A program made the position numbers and the translations under genes. Under the pieces are notes generated by a model. It worked only from the letters and a program-made list of their open reading frames with translations. It was not told the DNA's origin and ran no database searches. Shown piece after piece: positions 23,856 to 33,100 of a DNA stretch of 64,000 nt; the stretch's first letter is position 1, and every line of letters starts with the position of its first letter. Source of the stretch: Beroe forskalii (Eukaryota; Ctenophora; Nuda; Beroida; Beroidae); contig WFMF01000627.1 of the NCBI GenBank assembly GCA_011033025.1, positions 1 to 64,000 of the forward strand, read 5' to 3'.

Positions 23856-24674
23856 GTAATAAAAATGATTACCTAAGAAAATTAATAAATAAAAGTGAGA
23901 AAGAGGACCCTGGAAAGTATGTAGGTACATTGTACAAGGTAATGTAGCCAAAAAATAACCCCTGGAAAAACTAATGGAAAACATCCATTCTCCAAAAATA
24001 AAGTTCATGTCAAGTTTGGTCACGTAAAGATTTAAGGCACCATTCTATTCCGTAAAAATTTCTATAGTTGTAAGAAAATGATCATTGTTGCCACCAAGCT
24101 AAAGCGCCGTGAATCCTACCACTGGGTTGTAAAGCTCGATTATAACATTTTCCGATGAATGAAAAGTATAATTTGGGAAATGGGGAATAATGCTGTTTCT
24201 ATCATCTATGAAGTAACGCCCCTCTGGCAATGAGTTTGTTAAGGTTTTAGCTTCTCAATTGCCTAATAATATATTACTTCGGTGTGTCAAAGAGTAGGGG
24301 GTGTCAGGGATGTTCATGTTGCCAGATCCAAAAAATATAAACTTTCCTCCTGCTATTTATCAGTTTTCTCATTGCTATTTATCAGTTTTCTCATTGCTAT
24401 TTATCAGTTTTCTTTGGCAGCTAGTCTCTTTCAAGTACACTGCAACTTGCTCGCACTCAGCACTTACCTCAACTCTATTGAACACAACGTCACAATTACT
24501 GTGTCCAATCTCATGGTTTAGTCTTTAAGTTTATGCTTCCATCGACGGTTTCAAATTTTCCCACTCTTCCGACGAGCAACCGTACTTTTTATCGCATCAA
24601 AAGTATCATTCAGAATGACAGTTTATTGAGTAACGTATATATATTAGAAACACCATCACTAACATCTTGGTCAG

Positions 24675-26557
24675 ATGAATAATTCCCATGAAAAACACCA
24701 TCTAGAACGCGCGCCACCACTGACAGAAGCAGAGTACGCAGAAACGTTCCGAGCGCTGGCAGAAACCCGATTTAACAGCGAATATGACATAGCTTCTGGT
24801 ATAGCTGGTCAGGTGATTCAGGAGAGTGGGTTTAGCTCAGCGCCGATTAATATGTTGAGCATTGGAGCGGGACTGGGCGGGTTTGAGACAAGACTTGTGA
24901 GTCATGGGAAGATTCTATCATTGGTAGCGCATTGGTTAAGGGCGTCGTTCTTCCAATCGAGAGGTTGGTGGTTCGATTCCCGGCCGTGTCTATCATGCTA
25001 AGGGTGAGAACTCTCACCTAAGCAGCCACACGGTTCACTCAGCCGAGCGTACAGGAAACTGTACGGGAGGGTTAAATGAGGAGCTGCCCATTGCAGCGAA
25101 TATGACATAGCTTCCGGTATTGCTGGTCACGTGATACAGGAGAGTGGGTTTAGCTCAGCTCCGATTAATATGTTGAGCATTGGAGCGGGATTGGGCGGAT
25201 TTGAGACAAGACTGGTGAGTCATGGCACGATTCTATCATTGGTAGCGTGTTAGTTTGTATCCACAGGTTCTTCTGACGTTGGCCAATCAGCGTGCGGGTT
25301 TTATGTAAGCTCGCGCGCTGATTGGTTAGTGTCAAGGCGATTTCGAGATCGTATGGGTAAATTGATACGCCACCGATTATAATATTCTAATCAGATGATA
25401 TGCGATAACGGAAATAACTACAGGTGGTTTTGTCGTACACTCTTGAAAACACTGTTCCGCAGGTCAAGGAGAAGGGTCTGAAAATAGGTCAAATCTACGC
25501 AGTGGAACCAAACGCCGATCACGTGCCCAGCCTCACCTCTACTCTACAAAACCTCGGGTGTGAATTCCATGTGGATACTTCCTACTTCGACCCTACCTTT
25601 CGACTTAACGCAACCTTCCAGGCAAGAAACGAGCAGTCGACATTTCTCAATAAATCCGGTGTAGGTTAGGCAAAAAGTGCCAGTAAACCGGTTTTTCGGT
25701 TACGGTTCGGATGAAAGAGATATCTACTTTAATGGTTAATTGCGAAATCAAATATTCGGTTACGGTTGGCTAAAAACAGTCAACACCCGGTTAACCGGTA
25801 TTTCAGTTTCGGTTAACCTTTATTTCAGTTTCGGTAAACCGGTTATTTTCTACCTCCAGGACACGTCCTTTGATCTGGTGCTCATGTCTCATTGTCTCTA
25901 CACGTTCCCTGACCCCTTCTCAGCTGTCCTTCACGCTATCACCTTCCTTAAACCTTCCGGAGTTCTACTCATATTCCACCAAGGTTTAAAACTTTACAAC
26001 ACTAGACTTTATACAATCAAATTTCAGAATTCTGATGGTTTATTTATAGTATGAAACATTTCAATATTCTTTCCAATTTGTCTCTTACAGAATGGAACAT
26101 CGCCAGTCTCCTATGGGTTTTTTAAACCTTTCTCCTATGGGTTTTTTTATACTTTTTTTTCACTCCATCAGGTGACAGTGTCTGCTCTACAATGTTCAAC
26201 TACCTGGTCCAGCGCAGCGACCCCCACATATTCAACCCTCGCATGGTGGTAAACGACCATTCTCTAACAGCAGGCAAGATCGCAGAATTCGTAAGGAGCA
26301 AGAGGCCTGACCTAGATGTGTTTATGAAGGTGGAAATGGCACAAGTAGATATTGATGAGTTTATCCGGGCTGAGGGAAAGAAGGAGGATGATATAATCTC
26401 CTTTTTCCTCCAGGCAGATTACTTGAAGTTGAGCGGGGAGGCAAGAGAGAGGGTGTATGGCATGGCGAGGGGGCATTCAGAGGTGGTTAAGGGAAGGTAT
26501 TTTATTAATCACCCGTGTTGTGGTATTGTTATACAAAACCATGGTAATGGTATTTAG
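24675..26557 (+). CDS. histamine N-methyltransferase-like methyltransferase (arm 2 copy)
   Basis: Exons 24675-24896, 25463-25621, 25860-25983 and 26172-26557 join in frame (phases 0, 0, 1) to about 296 residues. Domain content is as in the arm-1 copy: LSIGAGLGG, YAVEPN and the MSHCLYTFPDP region. The proteins differ at only a few positions (for example QVIQES for HVIQES, FRLNAT for FQPNAT). The donor after the second exon is GCAAGA where arm 1 has GTATAG, so this copy would need a GC-AG intron. A SINE and a partial duplicate of exon 1 lie in the first intron and could disturb splicing. Confidence 0.8.
24926..25085 (+). mobile_element. tRNA-derived SINE-like insertion
   Basis: An A-box-like TAGCGCATTGGTTAAGG and B-box GGTTCGATTCC are spaced as in a tRNA. 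They are followed by an unrelated ~90-bp body ending GGAGCTGCCCATTGCAG. It is absent from arm 1. It lies immediately before a partial duplicate of exon 1. Confidence 0.65.
25098..25222 (+). pseudogene. duplicated 3' half of HNMT-like exon 1
   Basis: This segment repeats about 24,779-24,903, including the donor GTGAGTCATGG. It has no start codon and no acceptor of its own beyond TTGCAG at the SINE end. In several positions it agrees with arm 1 better than the adjacent first copy does (for example CACGTGATACAGG), which suggests gene conversion or recombination between arms. Confidence 0.75.
25258..25372. mobile_element. MITE with paired CCAAT boxes
   Basis: It contains GGCCAATCAGCG and CGCTGATTGGTT and ends CGTATGGGTAAATTGATACGCC, matching the terminal sequence of the element at 6323-6451. 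The left end is shorter. Confidence 0.65.
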
Positions 26558-26864
26558 AATTGCATAGGTAAAAGGGGAAATAGACATTTTTATCACAATC
26601 CAGACTTGACGCGAATATATTTATAAACTGAAATATCGGATAATCATTTATGAATTATGGTCAGTATTCTCTTCTTGGCTGGGAAAACCTGTATTTACTT
26701 TGCCGAACCATGAAGAGAATACTGAAAATTATTAATAAAACCCTTTTCTTTTAACTTATTAATTTTGATGGTTTTAGAAATTCTAGAATTTTTATAGAAA
26801 ATACTGAATATATTATTCACAATTTTTAAGAAACCGCGGTTGCTTCTTTTCGGTTAGCACTTAC

Positions 26865-26972
26865 CAACAAAATGAAAAATCCTGGAATTCGATGAGATGG
26901 CACAGCTGCAGTTCCAGCTGGAAGATTAGTCATTCTGCAGGCAGGAACACGGGGGTCGGGAATGAGTTGACA
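26865..26972 (-). pseudogene. second stalk-exon copy, frame broken
   Basis: This exon, with good acceptor and donor, is homologous to 10449-10544. Entered in phase 1 from the preceding exon (27144-27173), it stops after about 14 codons. A longer frame exists in phase 0 but does not fit the upstream exon. It is the intact counterpart of the MITE-split exon at 6261. Confidence 0.55.
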
Positions 26973-27143
26973 CTGAAATAAAGTCACCTGATAAAACAGA
27001 ATAATAGAAGTTCCATTGAGTATAGCTAAAAACTGGGTAGATATTGATGAGGAAAATTCATGCTGACATTCAAAAAAGCTTAAAATATATATCGAACTCT
27101 TGAGAAAGTTTTGGGGAGGGGAGAATATAAAGTAGACACTCAC

Positions 27144-30100
27144 AGTTTTCGCATTGCATGTTGCAATGTCGAGCTGAAAGATCGAAACTTGTTTTCATTT
27201 CTATCTGGCGTTAAGGAATAACAGATTCAATGCAGCCACATGATATAATCGTGACATGGAAAGTCAACAGCCAAAATATAGAAGACAGCAGATAGGAGAC
27301 AGTGGACAGAAGACAGTGGACAGATGACAGTGGACAGAAGGCAGTGGACAGGAGGCAGTGGACAGAAGACAGTGGACAGAACACAGTGGACAGGAGAAAG
27401 TGGACAGAATACAATGGAAAGAAGACAATGGACAGAACACAGTGGGCAGAAGACAGTGGACAGGAGACAGTGGACAGAAGACAGTGGACAGAAGACAGTG
27501 GACAAAAGACAGTGGACAGAATGTCCTTATGAATAGAAGACGATCCCAATATCTCCAAAATTAATCATTAGATAAGCACGAATTTCATGTGATATTCATA
27601 AACACCCCGCAAAAAAAAACAACGCCCCACCTTAAATTAAAATAATGACGTCATCAACGCCCTGAACTTAAACCAACCTAATTCCGTCACCTACCTGCAT
27701 CCCCACAATAGGGTCGGATGTCGAAGAGATACGTGGTGTCACGTACACACGTTACCACGGTGTTACCTAGCACCCGTAAGTTGTCACCCTGACAACCCAC
27801 TGTCACAACTGTTCCGTAGATTACCGGCAGCTCGGTCAGGGAGATAAGGTTGTCGGCAAACAGCGGACCGGTGCAGATGTCTGAGGTGAGTTAATGAGGT
27901 GAGTTAATGAGGTGAGTTAATGAGGTGAGTTAATGAGGTGAGTTAATGAGGTGAGTTAATGAGGTGAGTTAATGGCGCTGATAATTGCTTAATCTATTAA
28001 ATTGATCTTCTAATTTTCTAAGAAACACAGTTTTTGATTAGAAGAAAATGTTTTTGATTAGATTGGCGTCGATCATTGTTTCATATTGATCGTTTTAAAG
28101 CACAGTTTTTTCGATTACAGCTTCAGTGGGGCAATACTTCAGTGGGGCAATACTTCAGTGGGGCAATACTTCAGTGGGCCAATACTTCAGTGGGCCAATA
28201 CTTCAGTGGGGCAATACTTCAGTGGGCCAATACTTCAGTGGGGCAATACTTCAGTGGGGCAATACTTCAGTGGGCCAATACTTCAGTGGGGCAATACTCC
28301 AGAGTCGCATTGTTCCCATTGATCTTGCTAAATTGTGATATTGCTTTTAACTCGTTTAGTGAAACAGGGGTAGAAGCGTTTTTACCCAACAAATTAAAAG
28401 CGTTTTAAAAATTAAGGCTTTTTCGTGACATTTTCTAACAACACTCCCGAGAAAGCCCAGTTCGATCAACAAAAAGGAATATTCTGCAAATATAAAAAAA
28501 TCGAAAAAAAGGGAAACAACTGACCTTGAGAGCAAAAAACATCGAAAAAAGGGAAACATAACTCACCTTGAGAGCACCTTGGTACACCATCAACACTCCA
28601 ACCTGCTGTAAAGTAACGACCTTTTTCGCAGGTTAGTGTCGCACCCCCGCGCAGCGAGTAACCTGTTTCACAGCTGATGGGATGATTCTTTAGCGGAACA
28701 TGGGCACTACCGCGAAACATGGGAATTTCGAAAAATGGGTACTACGAAAAATGTGAATTTCGAAAAATAGGTACTACGAAAATGGGCACTACGAAACATG
28801 GGCACTTTGTCGAATCTTCAGTTACTCAACCAAATCACATATACCGCGTACATTAAAAAGAGCGAAATGAAGTTATCAATTAATATCCATTCTAGACCCT
28901 GATACTGATATCATCAATTCACCATTATAACACATGATAATGACGTAATCACCTTAATTCCACTGCAGTTCCGTAGACAACAGGGAACTCTGATGACGTA
29001 ATCAGATGAGAGTCATAGTTCGAAAGATCCGAGCACTCATCTGAAAGAGAAAAATGTTCATTTCACCGAATATTAATCTGGATTTTTGTAAAGATTCTTA
29101 AATTGCAATATAGCCTAAGAAGGATTTGGGGACTTAGGTCTTAATGCCATTGATAAGATAAAATTGATAAATAAGATAAAATGAAGAATTCCCCGTTCAT
29201 CAGTAAAATTATAATGAAATCGAAATGTGAATCTTACATATGCCAGTTAATCAGTTATCAGGGACACGATTTTCATGCTTTCAATAGACAATTGATGACG
29301 TCAAATCACCTACCTAGTTGACAGTGCACATCCTCTGCGTTACTGTAACTCGTATCTCCAATACAAGTTATAGCTAACGGCCCTTTCAGCGTGTAACTGA
29401 AAAGAAATATCAAATTCGAAATATTTTAATAGAATAATATTTGAAGCTTTAAAGGAGTGATGATAAAAAGTAAAAACCAATTCTTAAGTTCTATAATTCT
29501 TATTCTTACTCTTACCTCGGCTCACACTCAACCCTGACCAAGGTACCAAAGTCCACCACTTACCTCGGCTCACACTCAACTCTGACCAAGGTACCAAAGT
29601 CACCACTTACCTCGGCTCACACTCTACCCTGACCAAGGTACCAAAGTCACCACTTACCTCGGCTCACACTCAACCCTGACCAAGGTACCAAAGTCCACAG
29701 GAAATCCGGAGAAACCCTCAGGAACCTGTAGACCGGGAATGTCTGGTGGTAGTCCGGTGCACTGGTCTGAAATGATAATCGGTAATTTGGGCTAAAATTT
29801 CAAAACTAGTAACCTCCGTTTCCCTCCAAATAATTTAGGCTAGTATTTCGGCCGGATTGGAGATCAGGTTTCGAAATTTGGTTTGGTAATCCTGATCGTG
29901 GGCGTCTCATGAGCATACTTGCTTGCAAATGTATTATGCTTCGCAGAAATCATGGATTAAATTCAGGAATTTATATTTCGTTGATAACGATCCGTTAAAA
30001 TTAAACTTGAAGAATTTGTAAACTAATGTATGAAATATAACGTTGGATTATCGGAAATAGCGCTGAATGTTTGGCCAGGATTGGAAATTATGAAATGAAA

Positions 30101-33100
30101 TGAGGCCCATAAATCCTGGCCTTGCAGTCAGGCATTGCAGAAATTAACAAAAAATCAAGTAGATACAAATCACAAATCCTCGCATAATACTCACCAATGA
30201 AACATCCAACCTGCCCCATATCAAATTCCGCATTCCCCCTAGTGTCATACAATGTGCAGGTAATAGCCCGGCTGCCGCCTAAGAACGAGTAACCCTCCCC
30301 ACAGTCCACGATTATCTCCTCCCCGGCATGGACAGGGAACGAGGCATCTGATACAAGTCCGGGGAATCCGTCTGGGAGGGAGCCACAAGTTCCTGGAAAA
30401 TAGAGGAGGTAACAGTCAATTTACTGGAGTGAAACATTCAGTGAAAATGAAATGTTAAAAAACCTTCATAAAAACCCATATGGACGAAAAGTATCTGCAA
30501 AGTACTAACCGGTAGGGTTACATTGAAGTTTTTCATCGTATGAGTAGATTGTTCCCTCCACACAAGCGACCGTTGAAGTATATTGTTCGTCGTCAGGACA
30601 AAATATGTCAATCTGAAACAGGATTATATTACGTCAAAAATTATCAAGAGAAGCATCTCATTCCAAAAAATAGCTCAAATTGTGCCCCAAATATAATAAA
30701 GAAATCAGCTGAACGAGAAAAAACATATTTCTTCTCATTGAACTGTTCTGTGAGTGTAAACTGAATTGAAATTCAAATCAATTAGAATTGTGAACCGGAC
30801 TATAGTACCGACTATAATATAGTACCGACTATAATATAGTACTGACTATAGTATAGTACCGACTATAGTATAGTACCGACTATAATATAGTACTGACTAT
30901 AGTATAGTACCGACTATAGTATAGTACCGACTATAGTATAGTACCGGCTATAGTATAGTACCGACTATAGTATAGCCCCGACTATACTATAGTACTGACT
31001 ATAGTATAGTACCGACTATAATATAGTACTGACTACAATATAGTACCGACTATAGTATAGCCCCGACTCTAATATAGTACTGACTATACTATAGTACTGA
31101 CTATAGTATAGTACCGACTATAATATAGTACTGACTACAATATAGTACCGACTATAATATAGTACCGACTATAGTAGAGCCCCGACTATAGTATAGTACC
31201 GACTATAATAAAGCAACATCTCGCTTAACTCGGTTCCGTGGTTTATCGGAAAAGATAAAAAGTTGGATGCCACACCCATGATATTACTCGGGAGTCCCGT
31301 ACAGGTTTCTGAAAAAGAAGTATAATTTAGAGGAGTTATACGCGTATGTGTCCTCATAGGTCGAAGTAGGCAGAATGTCAAAAAGATCCAAAGCTGATAA
31401 AAGCAACATGTAGAAGTAGAATAACATAATCATTGATTCCATATAATCTGTAAATCCCTTTGGGCGATGGGTGTATACTGTTTATTGTATACAGAGAAGC
31501 TTATGGAGTATAAAAGCGAGGTTCCATACCTCGCGGCATCACAATATTTGAGCGTGATATTTCACAGTTTGGACCCTCATAAACACTACAGGGCTCCACC
31601 GCTTAAAGCCCGAAATATTTTATTGTTAGTAGCTTAGTATCATATTATTTTATAGTACTCAAGAATTGTAAAAATCTCATCTACTTACTTTCTCTGCATT
31701 GAGGTTCCTCTTCGTACTCGAAGTCATCATCCTCCTTACACTTCATGAAGTGATCCCCCACCAGAGTGAAGCCATCAGGACAGAACAGGGTTAGGATGGT
31801 CCCAGTGGGAACCTCAAAAGAAGGGGAGGCCGCAAGGTATAAGTCCATGAAGAGAGATTGATAGCAGGTAGCTGAAGTGTTTTATGGTCGTATGAAAGTA
31901 TACCAATGACCCCTTCTGACCCCTGCTGACCCCTTACTGACCCCCTGGTGAACCAGAGGGAACCTCAAAAGGAGGGGAGTACAGAAGGTAGAAGTCCATG
32001 GAGAGAGATTGATAGCAGGTAGCTGAAGTGTTTAATTATGGTCATATGAAAGTATACCAATGACCCCCTTCTGACCCTTACTGACCCCTTACTGACCCCC
32101 TGGTGTACCAGTGGGAACGTCAAAAGAAGGGGAGGCCTCAAGGTAGAAGTCCATGAAGAGAGATTGATAGCAGGTAGCTGAAGTGTTTTATGGTCGTATG
32201 AAAGTATACAAATGACCCCCTCCTGACCCCTTACTGACCCCCTGGTGAACCAGAGGGAACCTCAAAAGGAGGGGAGACCTTAAGGTCGAAGTCCATGAAG
32301 AGAGATTGATAGCAGATAGCTGGAGATTGATAGTTTGTTCTTCATGTTTCTTTTATTTTTTAGTTTAATTGTATATTGCTTAAGCTATTTATGAAATTCA
32401 TAGACACGCGCCAATCGGGTTCATTTTTGGATTCAACATACACAAAATTCACGATCAACATGCCCAAAATTCACGCGTAACACACCCAAAACACACGCTA
32501 AACACACCCAAAATGCACGCTCAACACACCCAAAATGCGCGCTAAATGCACCAAAATTGTACATTTAACGCAGTTAAAATAACCATATAAAACAATCTTA
32601 CCTTCCTCACAAATTAAAGAATAGATAATATCCAGGTAGCCACTTGATGTGCAGGGCACAGTATCAGGTCCATTCAGGATGTAACCTGCGGGAAAATATG
32701 AAATTTTCGAACGCTGTTAATTTCAATATGATGTCATCATCATACGTTAACATGGGAAATATTGAAAAATTTCGATCCTTGGAATTATTGTATTTCTCTT
32801 AATAAGGTATATAACCTTAGGAGGTGTATTTATGTGGAGTAAAATTTTGGTGTTTACAAATTTGGTAGGTTGTAATTTGGGGATCTCTAATTAACATATG
32901 ATAATGACGTCATTTTGAACGGTCATGGTGGGTAAAAATATGGGGATTTTTCCGAATAATCCCCAAATTACAACCTTTATAAATACACCTCCTAAGATAC
33001 ACGCGACTATTTCAAAACAAGTATAACCACGATATGTTAGTTGCAGCGAATTTCCATCATATCATATGACATCATCAGGCTGAAATTGTATTGTCAATTT

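Larger units (their letters stand above)
22005..29695. repeat. arm 2 of the large inverted duplication
   Basis: This is the reverse complement of 144-10,620, apart from arm-specific insertions. It retains intact sushi exons on minus and an HNMT-like gene on plus. Most length differences from arm 1, apart from the transposon-like insertions, are changes in minisatellite copy number. Confidence 0.9.

Noticed and set aside
27211..27564. Overlapping long open frames on both strands with a WTEDSGQ-type repeat
   Set aside because: They are all six readings of one 14-bp minisatellite inside an intron; no start context or splice support.
28076..28408. Repetitive plus-strand frames with a GQYFSGAILQW motif
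   Set aside because: Product of a 17-bp intronic tandem repeat present in only two copies in the other arm.
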